Shown piece by piece: positions 13,031 to 25,554 of a stretch of DNA of 64,000 bases (its first letter is position 1; each line of letters begins with the position of its first letter). The position numbers and the translations under genes were made by a program. The notes beneath the pieces are model-generated. The model was not told the DNA's origin. It saw nothing but the letters and a program-made list of their open reading frames with translations, and ran no database searches. This DNA is from Muricea muricata. Its lineage: Eukaryota; Cnidaria; Anthozoa; Malacalcyonacea; Plexauridae. The stretch covers positions 38,622,680-38,686,679 of the forward strand of contig OY979717.1 in assembly GCA_963855995.1 (NCBI GenBank), read 5' to 3'.

Positions 13031-13878
13031 GTGCAGCTATTAAGTACATCTTTGCCACCACATGAGAACACTCCTCTTGATCCCTTCCAATTCGCAATTG
13101 TCAGACATGTAAAGAGTGCTGTCTTCCATAGAAGACTTCATTACCATGTTCGTGACAATTCGCTGCATGAAGATTGTAGTGACAGTGATTCTGAAGACAT
13201 TGTCGACAATAATTCTATGCAAGCTAATGCACATTCTTCCACCCAGTATGAAATTGAATGGCAACGTCCAACGTTGATCACAGGGAACCCTGGTATGGGA
13301 AAGTCTCATGATATATTGGGATGTGTGTCTGAGTTGCTCAAACAAGATGTAAACGTCCTGATTGCCATGCCGACGGGCTTTTTTGGAAGTGGCTACCGTT
13401 CTCAAACACAAGATGAAGTGACTTGTGAGACAGTGCATAGTTCTTTTACTATCCCTGTATCTTCAACTGAAAGTCCAAAAATCGATTGGTCTCTGTCACA
13501 TTTTGACCTCATAATTATTGATGAATTATCAATGATTATCTGAAACAATTTTCCAACATGTATTGATCACTGTTTGGAAGTTGTTGTTTTGACCAGTTGT
13601 TCTTTCTGGTGGTGGTGCACAGCAGCAGCCATTCACACGCAAAGCGACAGGCATTATTCCGGTTACAAATCTTTGGCATATGCCTTTGGCATATTGGCAT
13701 ATGCCAATACCATGTGCAAAGCATAGGGACAGACACGGCCTAAGGCTGCGCTTTGGTTTGACATTGAAAATATTCCACCCGGGTCAGCATATGTTGCTCT
13801 ATTACGTGTAAAAAACTAGCAGACATATTTTTTATCACACCTTTAAAGCCAACATTTTTTAGACCAGTTACAGTCTGA
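13031..13878 (+). pseudogene. Pif1-like helicase of Helitron-like element, internally deleted
   Basis: A superfamily 1 helicase would unwind the donor strand. Walker A is GNPGMGKS (about 13285-13310) and Walker B is LIIIDELSMI (about 13510-13540). A further motif, LSGGGAQQQPF, lies at about 13600-13630 in a shifted frame. The next recognisable part is the C-terminal YANTMCKA, a stop, GQT, then PPGSAYVALLRVKKLADI and RPVTV, with the frame closing at TGA 13876-13878. Most of the middle (motifs IV-V region) is missing. Stops after LSMII and after MCKA add to the damage. Confidence 0.78.
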
Positions 13879-14082
13879 GTTGAAAAAACCTGTTGCTCTT
13901 ATTACATTGTGAAAGACACTCTAGTGCAACGATCTTGTCTGCGTTCTCTGTACTGTCAAATTTATGTCAATGCAGGTCCTAAACATATTAATTATTTTAT
14001 AGGCCAAGATATCTTTCCACTTCTAGGAAAATAATTATTAACTTCTTCTCATTTAGATGTACAACGCAAACCAAAAAGGTAA

Positions 14083-15025
14083 AACTTTGCCACTCCAACA
14101 TCACGTGGTCGTACGAAGTTCTTTAATCACTTCCCTTCTAATTTCTTGCGCCCATACGGCCTTGCAGGACCCGCGCCAGATCACCAGACTTTGCAGCGAC
14201 GAATAAATCCAGTGTGCTGCGAGTGGCTCAAACGTCCACACGTCGCTATGAGCGAATTTGGTCCAACAATGGTGGAAAATTTCAATTTCCTTGCGACTAC
14301 TGGCAGCACATTCGTCAACAACGATATGATGAATGAGAAAAGGCAAACCTCCGAGCAATTTTTGCACGCGTTGGCCTCTAAACATGAAGAGCCCACAAAG
14401 ATCGCCCCAGCCTGAGCGCATTGTAATGAAAAGATGTATGATGACACAAACTCATTCCATCAAATGATGTCTAAACTCTTTCACATTGGTGGCAGCATGT
14501 TCATCATGGCTATCCAATATTTGATGGCAAGGGATCTGATGTACCACCCAGATGAATATGCAGACAAGATGGTTGCGACCGACCATGTAACAAACCAGTT
14601 TAAACAGGAACGTTCCGTTCCAGGTCTTCTGCACATGTTATCAACCACCTGTGCACATGCACCACCATTACAAGGAGCCTTGCAAATTTCCCCCCCCCGC
14701 CCATAGAAACCTGCTGGACGAGCTTCGAAGAGCAGCACCCACTTCTGTTCCGCTTGCCTCAACATCGGCACCATCCACGTCTGGATTAACACAAGGCAAG
14801 AGTCAAACAAATGCCCAGCTAAGTTCGTTGAAACGAGCACTCTCGGCAACGCAACCAAGTTCGTCAGACAGTAGCTCCTCATTCAAAGAAAGTAGCTCTA
14901 ACGAGGAACAAGTGTTGCCACCAAAACGTACACCACCTTCGCCACCCGCTAAAAGTCCGAAGCACAGCAAATCAGTAGCAAAAAACGACACTGGCAAAAA
15001 TAAGAAGAAAGGCAGCAAACAGTAA
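14083..15025 (+). pseudogene. Helitron companion protein, copy 1, unknown function
   Basis: I do not recognise a named domain. The frame reads FFNHFPSNFLRPYGL, CCEWLKRPHVAMSEFGPTMVENF, then MMSKLFHIGGSMFIMAIQYL. It aligns well by eye with the intact protein at 32551-33240. There is an in-frame TGA at 14413-14415, after which the same frame continues to about 14706 and a shifted frame carries a serine-rich, then lysine-rich tail (14707-15025) ending in KNKKKGSKQ, a possible nuclear signal. The gene lies about 200 bp downstream of the helicase on the same strand, as in copy 2. Conservation in both copies suggests it belongs to the element. Confidence 0.62.
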
Positions 15026-15065
15026 CAATTTGGCTGAGAGAGACTCTCTTTTATTTCTGTCGCTT

Positions 15066-15180
15066 CATGTTATATATATATATTGACATTCCACAATTGG
15101 GTATATGTTGACATTTTGGGGTATATATAGACATTATAGGATATATTGAAATTTTGTTGTATAATATTGACATTTTGTCG
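15066..15180. repeat. Short degenerate minisatellite
   Basis: Four or five diverged units of about 22-25 bp share the core TATATATTGACATTTTGGG. They lie just after the companion gene and could mark the 3' side of the element, but I see no clear hairpin. Confidence 0.5.
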
Positions 15181-16828
15181 AAGTCTTATTTTTATCCCAG
15201 CCAAGAAAGTGACATCATTCAAAAAGCAAAAAAATAAAATTATGCTGCAAAGAATAAACATTTTCTGACACCCAACATATGAGCTTTTAACAATGAGAAA
15301 ACGAAGTTCTAGTCATATTTCAATTCCAAAAGTCACTGTTTGTATGTAGGTTTAATGTTGTTATTTAGTTATCTCTTCCTGTTGGTTTGTATATAGTTTG
15401 GAGGCAAGTTTTATTATTGGTTATTATTTTCACAATGACTTTCAAATACAATTGAAATACCATGACAACTTTCTTCTCATTTTCTAAAAAGCTCATGTCT
15501 CAAGTTCAAAAGATGTTATTCTTCAGCATATGCTAGAGAGAACAAGACTAAGACAAAATTTATGAGTACCATTAAACTGGCTTCGTGTTTTCCATAACAT
15601 GATTTTCTGTTAACTATTTGCTGTACATTCATATTTTTGTAATAAAACAATTTCACATGCAGCCTTTTCGCTTTTAACGTGAGGTAGACATGCCTCCAGG
15701 TCACAGTTGTGCATGTCAGGAAATCAATCACCTTTCAGAAATCTCTGGTAGAAAACATCGTTGAAACTTACGTTCCTTCCATTTCATGGAAAACTAGATG
15801 TCACCACCTATCAGACAAAACATTCACTTTTTCATACAAAAAGAAAAGGGAAATATTCCCTCTTGACACAACAATGTCAAGGCATTTCCTTGCTTGAAAA
15901 TTTATAACTTAATAGTAATTCCTCGGATAACCATTTCTGAATATAAGACCAAGTAAAATTCAATCTTGCTTCATACCATCGAAGATGACATGAGCGGAAG
16001 ATACACAAAATTGTAAAAATGTACACATTGGTGACAAGTTGCTAAAGAGGACTAAATACATGCGCAGCACACTTGCGATTGTAATAGTATTACTTCAACA
16101 ATGATTTGAGTCTGTTGTTCAGATAAAGGAGAAATTCACATTGCTACACTGTATACCTGTTTTTCTAGGAAACACTTCTATCAGAATCAATAATATCGAA
16201 AAAAGAAATAGCTAAATTGCAAAATCTCCATGGTTCTTAATTACAACAAAACATGCTGAATCACTACTTTTTAAACTTCTACCCTATCTTAGAAACAATA
16301 CTGTTACAATCACAAGTGTCGCTAGCCATTTAATTCTCTTTACCAACCTGACACAAATACTATTTACCATCTTATTTACCTATTGTGAATGTCATACTCC
16401 ATTGCATCCAGAAAGACTAAATTTCATTTGAGCCCCTACCCAGAAATCATTGTCTGTTGCACAAAATTTTGGAAATTGTTTATGCATTCATCACTAAAGG
16501 AAGAAATTACGACTTTTTTGGACAAACTGGACTTCCACATAAAAACGTACAAAGAGCTACCAACCATTTTACCGGTGTCTTCCTTGACAAACACACGTTG
16601 ACCAAAACAAAAACATATGGCATTTTAATGTCGAAACCGACATGTTCGTTTTCTGCAAGAGAAGCAGGGGGTAACGGAATCGTGAGCAATTTTATAAAGC
16701 CGGGGGTTATTCATCATTCCAATTCATTGTTGACGTTGGCACAGGTTTTCGGCATTGCCTTACATGAAGTTTACATGTCAATTAATTACATCATTAAGTA
16801 TGACATTTTATTACATTATTATTGTATA
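15181..16828. other. AT-rich stretch, one unplaced open frame
   Basis: No repeat or transposon end is visible. A plus-strand frame at 16457-16831 reads NYDFFGQTGLPHKNVQRA and later SLLTLAQVFGIALHE. It looks more protein-like than chance, and its end faintly recalls the region around a metalloprotease zinc site, but the histidines of HExxHxxGxxH are not there. I leave it unassigned. Confidence 0.35.
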
Positions 16829-16925
16829 TAGATCCTATCTATATGGGTAACTGTCATCTTTAAACACTCAACAATCACAATTTGTACGTGCAGTTTTTTA
16901 TTAAATAAATATGATAAATATCAAG
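16829..16925 (-). repeat. BEL 3' LTR remnant
   Basis: About 95 bp, starting near ATCCTATCTATATGGGTAAC and ending near AATATCAAGG, closely matches 27233-27342. Position at the integrase end of the minus-strand element makes it the 3' LTR. The full LTR may extend towards 17200, but only the shared part can be shown. Confidence 0.65.
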
Positions 16926-17260
16926 GTAAATATGTACAATTAAAGTTTAAAGTGAAAGAACACAACGAATAACTGACCGAACTGTTCGCAAAACTTGCAA
17001 AAAAAATCCACTAGTTTTACCAATCTTTATAAACCAATTCAACGTGTTTAAAGAATAACATTATAAGCGTGGGAAAACCTAAAACTGAGCCCGCGGTGAC
17101 TAACGTTAAATGATATACTTTACATAGTTTTGCTGAACGGTACACCCGCCCCTAAATCTAATGTTAACACATTTGATTTTACACTCATCACCAGAAAGCT
17201 ACCGTAAGCAATATGATCAAGTTCAACCGTCCACTTTGATGCATATCTCGCTTCATCTTC

Positions 17261-18854
17261 CTAATCGCAATCTAATTCGAGCAGACACAACTTCGTCACG
17301 GGTCGTACAAGGAACGCACTGTTCGTACTAAGTTCTCTCATCCTTTTCTTCTTTGAATACGTAGCCACTGTTGAGGTGGTCTTGACCTTTGTGACACGAA
17401 CCAATCCGTCAGGACCAGCATAGGTTTCCACTACTCGAGCCAATTGCCTCTCGGGTAATTATCATCCGCAACCAAAACAATATCACCAACACTGATATTC
17501 CTTCGCTTAACGTTCCACTTCTGCCATTCCAAGAGTGTTGGGAGGTACTGGCTGGTCCACTGACGCCAAAACACCTGCGCCAAGTATTGCGCTTGTCTCC
17601 AGGCGCGCCTTGCATAAAGATCACTTTTTTGAATGTACCAGGTGGCAGAGTCAGGCATGGACGAAGGTGTAGCAAATGATTGGGTGTGATGGGGATACCG
17701 TCTCTGTGGTCATTACTGTTGCGGGTTAATGGTTGAGAATTGATCATGTAAACAGCTTCGGCCATGAAGATAGAAAGGACTTCATCACTGACTAACTGCT
17801 GCTTAAGGGTCGCCCTTAATACTTGCCGTACCGTCCGAATCATTCTCTCCCAAACGCCACCTTTGTGACTGGACGCTGGAGAATTAAAAACCCATTCGAT
17901 TTCTTTCTTCAAGCAGAAATCACGAATCTTGTGTTTCTCGATCGATTTCAGGCATTCTTCCAGTTCCTTACTCGCTGCTGTGAAATTGGTACCTCAGTCG
18001 CTTCTTATCCTCTCTGGACAACCACGTATGGCTATAAACCGCCATAGCGCGTTGATCATAGAGTCCGCGTCAAGTGAATGGGCAATTTCTACATGGATTG
18101 CACGAATCACCAGACATGTGAATATGCAACCCTATCGCTTAACGATAGACCGTCCTTGTTTAACCTCGAACGGACTAAAGAAATCGACGCCAACTTGCGA
18201 AAAAGGGGGTTTCTCTGGTGTTAACCGGTTGCTTGGTAGATCTCCCATGAATTGTTCTCCCGGTTGCACTTTCCTTCGTTTACAACTTCCACACTGTCGT
18301 AAATTGCACCTCACAGCGAATCTTCCTTTGATTATCCAATACTTGCTCCTTAAACTGGTCAGCACCGTTTCTTGGCCCATATGCCCAACATTCTCATGGT
18401 AATCTTGTATGATTAAGTCGGTCACGTGATTCTTGTGAGGTAATATAATAGGGTGTTTCGTGTTCTCGTCAATCGGCGCGTTACCCAGACGACCACCAGC
18501 GACAAGAAGATCATCCTTAACCTGTGGGTTGAGGCAGTATAAAGATTGTCCTTCGCCCTTTAGCGCCTTCTTCCTGGCTTTACTCGTGGTAGACAGTGGG
18601 TCTTTCAAAACCTTCAGAACTGCGGGAAATGACGATCTTTGAACATAACCAAGTACCGCTTGTTCAGCATTCTTTAACTCGCTCACTATTAAAGGCTTTC
18701 TTAGTCCGTTTGGTCGTTTGAGAAGCCAACTCTTGTACTTCATAAACCATGCAACACATTTCTTTAGTTTCCACCAAGAAGAATGATACTCAATCAGTTT
18801 ATCCACCGAGTGCTTGTCGTTAGTCGTGACATAAACTTGAACTTCTTTCCTCAA
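17261..18854 (-). pseudogene. BEL/Pao integrase
   Basis: Integrase would insert the cDNA. Reading 18854 to 17261, the zinc-binding HHCC region is H...H...CGSCKRRK (about 18360-18270) and the first catalytic Asp lies in VGVDFFSPF (about 18185). The second Asp lies in SDxGTNF near 17995 and the Glu in GGVWERMIR (about 17840). The C-terminal phrase GPDGLVRVTKVKT and RPVTKLCLLELD (17430-17265) is typical of BEL polyproteins. Disablements seen: a TAG near 18855, a TAG after SIVKR (18132-18134), a TGA in place of the residue after the second Asp, and a frameshift near 17640-17450. Confidence 0.85.
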
Positions 18855-18864
18855 CTAGGGATCG

Positions 18865-20526
18865 TCATCTTTCATTTCTGGAACATCGATCATTTTGGGC
18901 CAATAACTTTTTTCTTTCCAAAGAAATGGAGGGCCAGCGATCCTTCAATCCATCGTCTGCAGGGTTGACATCAGTGTTGACGTATCTCCATTCATTTCGC
19001 GACGATTCGTTCAGTATAATGCTCAACCGGTTGGACTCGAAGGTGTGGAATCGATTAGTCTCGTTGTTAATGCACTTGAGTACAGACGTTAAGTCAGTCC
19101 AATGGTACACCTGGTTAAGAATCATATCTAGTTCTCTTTGGACCAGAACTCTTAACTCCACTGATACGACAGCAGCAGATAGCTCCAACCTCGATATCGA
19201 TATCTCTCTGATAGGAGCTGATCTCGTCTTTCCAATCACAAAGGCGCACCAAATCCTGCCTTCTGTATTGACAAAACGAAGGTAGGCAACAGCAGCGTAA
19301 CCAACGCGTGACGCATCAGAGAACACGTGGAGCTCGACTGTCTCGACTTTACCAAAATCCTCGGGCTTGAAACATCGATTAACATGTACGTTTTCCAGGT
19401 CGCCTAAATCTGCGATCCATCGATCCCACTGTACTCTCTCTGGTTCTTCGATATCAGCATCCCATGTCACTTTCTTCCGGCATAAGGTTTGCCGCAAAAG
19501 CTTTGCTTTCATAGTAAACGGCACGATAAACCCAAGGGGGTCGAAGATTGAATATATCATAGACAGTAGACTCCTTCGAGTAACTGGCTTGTCGTAGATG
19601 GCACTCATCCTTTCCTTTGATATTTCCCACACAAACTGATCAAGCTCAGCGTTCCACTTTAATCCCAGAGTACACTCAATTGGAAGTTTCTTGATCTCCA
19701 AGTTCGCCACCGACTTAGCTCGTTCTTCTTCTGGAATTGTAGATAACACCTCTCGTTTGTTGCTGCACCTCTTAGTTAAGCGAAACCCACCTCTGGATAA
19801 TAACTCTCGTAGTTGCTCAACAAGTCGGATGGCTTTCTCTACCGTATTGAATGATTTCATCAAATCGTCCACATATATGTTCCTTTTGACCGTGTTCACT
19901 ACATCCCTTTCAATTCCATCGCTTTCTAATTTGGCTGTTTTCTTAACACAAAAGTCTGCGATACTGGGTGATGATTTTGCGCCAAACACTTGCTTAGTCA
20001 TGCGGTACTCTGCTAAATCTTTGGACAGATCACCATCTGGCCACCAAAGAAATCGTAGGACATCTCGATCCTTCGGGTCCACGATCACCTGGTTGAACAT
20101 TGATTCTATGTCGGCCACAACTCCGATAGATTCCATTTTAAAACGACTGATAACTCCAACAAGGCGATTTGTTTCGTCAGGGCCTTGTAACAACTCATGG
20201 TTCAGCGACGTCTGATTATACTTCGCTGCGCAGTCGTAAACCACTCTCACCTTTTCCGGTTTCAAGGGGTGCGTTACCGGATGATGTGGGAGATACCAAA
20301 CTGGTTTATCTAAGACTGTACTTTCTTTGTCGGGGACTCGTTCTGTGTGTCCTTTCTCTATGTAATTGTTTATCGCTGCTTTGTACTTTATGGCAAGATC
20401 ACCGTCCTTTAACAATCGTCGCTTTAATAATTCACATCTCTTCGATGCTAACTCTCTGTTGTCATGCAAATGTGGTGGATACGATCGCCACGGAAGCGCC
20501 ACTTGATAATGACCATTAACCTTCAC
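18865..20526 (-). pseudogene. BEL/Pao reverse transcriptase and RNase H
   Basis: A 553-codon open frame carries the polymerase. The region VVADIESMFNQV holds the first catalytic Asp, followed by QVFGAKSSPSIADF and IYVDDLMKSF with the YVDD active site. RNase H follows, beginning LHVFSDASRVGYAA, with the expected SDAS motif. The frame shifts near 20525 at its start and near 18930 at its end, so it is separated from protease and integrase. It is the longest undamaged piece of the element. Confidence 0.92.
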
Positions 20527-21278
20527 GATTTTCCATCATTTCCAATGCCCTTTTATCTTCCCCTGAGTGAGACGGTCTGGTGTTGACTAAGGTGTCGCCA
20601 AAGTCCGTTTTCCACAAACCTTCTATATTCTGCTTGAGCATGTAGTCTTCGAACTCGGTCTCCTTGGCCAAACTTGCATGCTCTATAATGGGACGACTGA
20701 ACTTTACCACGTTTTCGTGTATTCGTGCAATACCGCTTCGACTTTGAACATCGTTAAAGGGATTAACAGTCCCTGACGTAGACGAAACTAACAGATTTAC
20801 CGAACAATCCAAACCCTCTTTCAGGCAACCTACTGAACCCATGATTGTCCAACCAAGGCCGTATCGAACCCCAATGGGCCCACCAGCTTCACCAGCTTTG
20901 TATTCCAGTGGCAAGAATAACTGAGGGTGTTCCTTTAAGCCAATTATAAGCAATACGTTGTCCTCGTCGACTTCATGAATATCCACATCCTGAAGATGCG
21001 GCCATTTCTCTAGATCTCGCCTTTTTGGAATGCATTGACTTGATATTGGAATATCCTTGACAGTCCGCACTGCGTCCAGCTCAATGATCGTTGTTCCATC
21101 CATTGACTCCACGGCAATGTCAATCAGCTGACTATCAATGTTCCGTGATCCCGTTATTCCAGTTAAATTAAAACTCGTCTTCTCGCCGCGAGCTTTCAAA
21201 CTCTTTGCCAATTTCTCGCTACATATGGTAACTTCCGAGCCACTGTCTAATAAAGCATAGGTTTCAACAGTTTCGATA
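20516..21278 (-). pseudogene. BEL/Pao protease and N-terminal RT linker
   Basis: The aspartic protease active site is LLDSGSEVT at about 21255-21230, just beside the hAT insertion point. Downstream comes the linker reading DVDIHEVDEDNVLLIIGLKE and YKAGEAGGPIGVRYGLGWTIMG, typical of the stretch between protease and RT in BEL proteins (the DUF1758 region). The frame is lost by a one-base shift near 20525. Confidence 0.85.
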
Positions 21279-21286
21279 CCATTCTT

Positions 21287-24200
21287 TAGGGGTGCACCGG
21301 AACCGATATTGTAAGTTCCGGCCGGAACTGGAACTGACTTTATACACCAAGAAACTTATCTTTATGTAATAAAGAAATTCTTAAGAGGGTTAACACCTTG
21401 TAATTAATGCACAGGAGCAAATCTTTAATGCAGAGTTAAAGCTTAGTGGTGTGCTTTTGTATACAGCATATGTATGTGAAGAGTACTGATGGATGTAAGA
21501 AGAAGTATTTAATTAAACTATGGACACTGAACTGACCATTCTCTCAGGGACTGACGGCTCGTTTGAAACGTCCAACGTACGTTTAACGTCTGAGTGAATA
21601 GATTTATTTGTGGAAAAAACCAACTTAAACTTAACACATGTAAGTATAAAACAATAACACTAGTTATTATATAGACTCCAATAGAAGATTAAGTATTTTG
21701 TAATCTGATTGGCTCGCTACTAGCTCATATCCCTACTAGTAGAGAAAACAAGATGACGGCTGAAAGTTTTTTGTTCTGAGCATTTTGGCAGCCTTTCTTG
21801 GCCATACGTACAACACATAAACTTAGATAACGTTTTTGAAGGTTATTACTTGATCTAAATGTCACCTAAACAAGTATAAAATACAATTTTTTTACGAAAT
21901 AATACTGAATAAGTCTCCCGATCGAAAGCTGGAAAAGATAATTGTTTTGAATTGCTATACTAACAAAAACTATGCTCAATTTTGAGGTCAACAAGCATTT
22001 GTGTCGCACAAAACATTTATATTTTTAAGCATTTGAAACTTTTGGCAAAATTTGTTTAAAACATAATTTTAAATAACAATTAGTGTTTTATGCGGTATTA
22101 GCTGAAGTTGTTTACATTGCTAAACTGACTAATAAGTATATTTTATTGAAATATAACTGCACTGGAAAGTTTTTTCCTGTCAGCTCATATACGACTCGAG
22201 TTTGTAGAATAACTGTTAATTAATGCTACCATAATTAATTGAAAGAAATTTAACAATAATATGATTCAAACCAAAATACGAAGCAAAACACCACAATTTT
22301 TCAGGTGGAAAGTTTATACTCTAGTTTTCTCTGTATCTTTTTTTGCGCTGCCAAAGCGTTATAGAAGCAGGTTTATAGTAACCTAGGGTTTTAAGCAATA
22401 AATTAGTTTACTAAAATTTTTGTGAAGGTGAACGTATTTACAATTTCCGGTAATCTGTTTTAATGTGAGTTGTTAGAGTCTAAAGACGAAATCATGTCAA
22501 TCATTTGGCAGTTTTTCACTGTCGAGGATCAGGCAGATGAAATTGCAAAATGTTGTCTCTGTCTAAAAGGAATAAGAAGAGGGAAGGTTGGATGCCTTCC
22601 CAAAAATTTCAGCACCACTCCGTTGCACAAGCATATGAAATCAGTGCATGCTACCGAGTATTCACAGGCGCAGGAAAAAGCATCGCTGGATGACAAGTTA
22701 AGAAGAGAAAATACAGCGCAAACCGGACCACCCCCCAAGCAAAGGAAGTTAGCTGCCATGAACCAAATTACACTGGAAGAACGTTTCAGCCAAAAGAAGC
22801 ATTGAAACATTAATGACCAACGTTCAATAGCTATTCACAAAAGAGTAATGAACATGATAGCTATTGACAACCAGCCATTTTCTATTGCTGAAGACCAAGG
22901 GTTTATTGAATTACTGGCACATATACAACAAAAATATATGTTCCCTAGTCGCAGATACTTCTCGGACGTGATGCTTCCAAAAACCTATCAGGAGCCCATA
23001 TTTCAAGCCAACTTGATGAAGCTAATGCCACACATATTTCCTTCACATTCGACATCTGGACCAGTAACCATTCCGTAGAATCATTTGTCTCCCTAACCGG
23101 TCACTGGATCGATAAGGATTTTGCAAGGTGTAGCGCTGTTTTAAGCGCGAAGCATTTTCCAGGTTCACATACTGGGGAAAATATCTCTCATATGATTTGT
23201 CAAATGATGACGGACTGGGAGATTTCGGAAGATAGGCAACATATTCTTGACCTTGTCATAAAGGACTCTATTTTGAGTCAGCGAGCTATCATCGACCTTT
23301 GTGCAAAGGTTTGACGAATCGCTACCCACTTTAACCACTCCAGCTTGGCTCGTCAAAATATCAAGAATCTTCAAGGTGAACAAGGCATACAACTACCGCT
23401 GTTCCCCGTTCAAGATGTTTCTACACGCTGGAACAGTACATACCTCATGCTTGAGCAAGCATTTCATCTCAAGCGTTCGCTTCAAATTTACACTGCGAAC
23501 AATGACAATCTTTGTATACTAACCGCAAACCAGTGGAGTCTTTGCGAGAAAATGTTGCGTATCTTGCAACCTTTTTTGGAAATTACCAAGCAGGTGAGCT
23601 CCGAGCAATCTTCACTTAGCGATGTAATCCCTCATGTTGTTAGCCCTTGATCAGTATTTATCCAAGTCTGGCGATGATAGTGGAGTGCAAACTACCAAGA
23701 AAGAGTTGCGCAATGCTCTCGGTCAACGACTTCTTTCACCTTCTGGTGAGAAATTAAACGTCAAAGCAGAGAAAAATTATGTCGTGACCACTGTGGTTGA
23801 TCCCCGCTACAAGTTTCGGTTTTTGGACGACAAGGAAACTGCCAAGAAGTGGCTTTTGCACGAGATACAAGTCACTGTTAGTGTTGCGATTACTGAGCAG
23901 ACTGTTGTGGAAACAGACCAAACAGAAGAGAATGCGAGAAAGGCGGAAAGGGCAACTGAAACGTCTACCAAATGGCATACAACTCCAAACACGACCAAAA
24001 CACTAAAAGAAGAAATTCATAGTGACTTTATGAAGTGTTATGAAGACGACCACAACTCTCTTATTCTTCTTCTGATGATGAAAGAAGCCGTCCAAGACAG
24101 CAAGGACCTTCCCTGGCCGAACTGGTCAAAGAAGTAGATAAATATGCAGTTAGTCTGACTATTGAACGAAGCAAGGATCCACTCATCTTTTGGAAGGAAG

Positions 24201-24625
24201 AGAAATTGCATTACCCAAACTTGGCCAGAGTAGCCCGTCACTATCTTTCTTGTCCAGCTTCGTCTGTTTATTCAGAGTGTCTCTTTTCAGAAGCTGGTAA
24301 CATCTACGAAGAGCATTGTTCACGACTTCTTCCACGAAATGGCGAGCATCTTTTATTTCTCCGCCACAACATTCCAAGATTTCCAAAATCGTAATATGTT
24401 AGAGTTAAATAGTGACAATAGTTACTATATACCATGACTTCAGTCTTAATTGCTGGTTGTATAATTTAGTTTATATTTTAAATATTATTGTTATGTTTTT
24501 TACCATGTTGTTTAAGCAAGCTGCTCAGCAAAGTTCTCGATTCCGGCCGTGTATTTTTCACTGGTTCCGGCTGGAACCGGAACCCTCAAAAATCCAAGTT
24601 CCGGCCGGAACTGAGTTCACCCCTA
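21287..24625 (+). mobile_element. hAT DNA transposon, 3.3 kb, inside BEL
   Basis: The outer ends read TAGGGGTG at the left and CACCCCTA at the right. CCATTCTT occurs on both sides (21279-21286 and 24626-24633), the 8 bp duplication of hAT elements. Both subterminal regions hold AGTTCCGGCCGGAACT, a perfect 16 bp palindrome (about 21313-21328 and 24598-24613) that may be a transposase-binding site. Removing the element and one duplication rejoins the BEL protease region directly in front of the DSGSE motif. It encodes a BED-finger hAT transposase on the plus strand, opposite to BEL. Confidence 0.92.
22470..24394 (+). pseudogene. hAT transposase with BED zinc finger (ZBED-like), broken
   Basis: The BED finger is at the N-terminus: IIWQFFTV, CCLC, then H and H in LHKHMKSVHA (22494-22660). 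The catalytic region shows FTFDIWTSN near 23045, around the first Asp, and the phrase DVSTRWNSTYLML near 23410. The C-terminal dimerisation region reads CPASSVYSECLFSEAG and ENHL-like NGEHLLFLRHN (24250-24375), characteristic of hAT. Breaks include a TGA at 22803-22805, a shift near 23035, a TGA near 23313, a shift near 23640 and a TAG near 24136. The start is placed at ATG 22494 rather than the upstream TTG. Confidence 0.88.
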
Positions 24626-24633
24626 CCATTCTT

Positions 24634-25554
24634 CGCTTTTACCTTCACTGGTATTACTCCTAAACACACTCGACTCTCCCGTCCCAGTGGCTGCGACCAC
24701 TTTGCTTTCAACGTTGTCCTCACCTGCTGGCGGCTTCTTTTCCTCGCACATCTTCTCGGCAACATGTAACAATGTATGATGCTCCTTTCCGCAACCAGGT
24801 ACTTTGCACCGGAAATGCTTCTTTGGGCATACTCGAGCATAATGACCTGTACCAAGGCATTTGAAACACAAGGCTTTATCTGCAGCCTGCTTCTTTCGTT
24901 CCGACACTGATAGTTGCTTAAACTGTTCACACTGCCAAATACCGTGTTGTCCAGAACACATTTGACAGCTCCTTGTCACTGGATCTCCGTCTGCTTTCCC
25001 GTTGTCTTTACTTCTAACGCCAGCCACGAATGCAGAATTCTCTCTTCTGAGACGCCCATTTCTTTCCTTATCCTTTTTTAGTTTCTCTTTATCCACAACA
25101 CCGAGATCGTCCCCGAACTCATTATTCATTAACGCCGCTCTCCTCTTTATGAACTGCAGAAAATCGGCAAATTGTGGTTTCGATCTATTCTGGTAAATCT
25201 TTCCTGCTTCTTCTGCCCATCTAGCTCTTAAGAAACAGGCAGTTTCCTGCTTAGATCCTTTAGGGTGCTGAGATGATTTACATCACTGAGGTACTGAGTT
25301 CCCAATCCCTTAAGAGTTCGATTTGTCGAATCCAAATGACGAGAAAACTCAAGCAAGGACGACCCGTCTGCTTTCCTGATATTCGGTAAGTCGATGAGCA
25401 TTTTATTACGTGCCCCCGCGATTATATGTGGCTTTCCAAAACTTTCCTGCAAGGTGTTTTTGGCTACTTGATACCCTTCTTCCGCAGGCAAGTTGACACA
25501 GGATTCTATAGCTTCCTTTGCCTTCCCGTGACAATGTTGAATCAACAATTGCAA
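24634..25554 (-). pseudogene. BEL/Pao gag C-terminal part with zinc knuckles
   Basis: The minus strand reads the gag core LLIQHCHGKAKEAIESC (from 25550), then the nucleic-acid-binding cysteine region CQMCSGQHGIWQCEQF, CFKCLGTGHYARVC and CKVPGCGKEHHTLLH (about 24965-24760), the three-knuckle pattern of BEL elements. A break near 25228 (TAA after LSRKLPVS) and a frame change near 24690 precede the protease. The gene continues across the hAT insertion. Confidence 0.87.

Larger units (their letters stand above)
11276..15025 (+). mobile_element. Helitron-like element, copy 1 (Rep/helicase plus companion gene)
   Basis: Three coding blocks on the plus strand form a unit: a Rep domain with an HUH-type motif, a Pif1-like helicase, and a downstream protein of unknown role. 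A second deleted copy at 31.7-33.3 kb has the same order, so the three travel together. Exact ends (5' TC, 3' hairpin plus CTRR) were not found. The left side appears truncated at the reverse-transcriptase fragment. Internal deletions and stops make it inactive. Confidence 0.72.

Noticed and set aside
16457-16831. Possible metalloprotease exon
   Set aside because: The zinc-binding histidines are missing and the similarity is too weak to name it.
18460-20519. Plus-strand open frames opposite BEL pol
   Set aside because: Shadows of the well-supported minus-strand polymerase and integrase.
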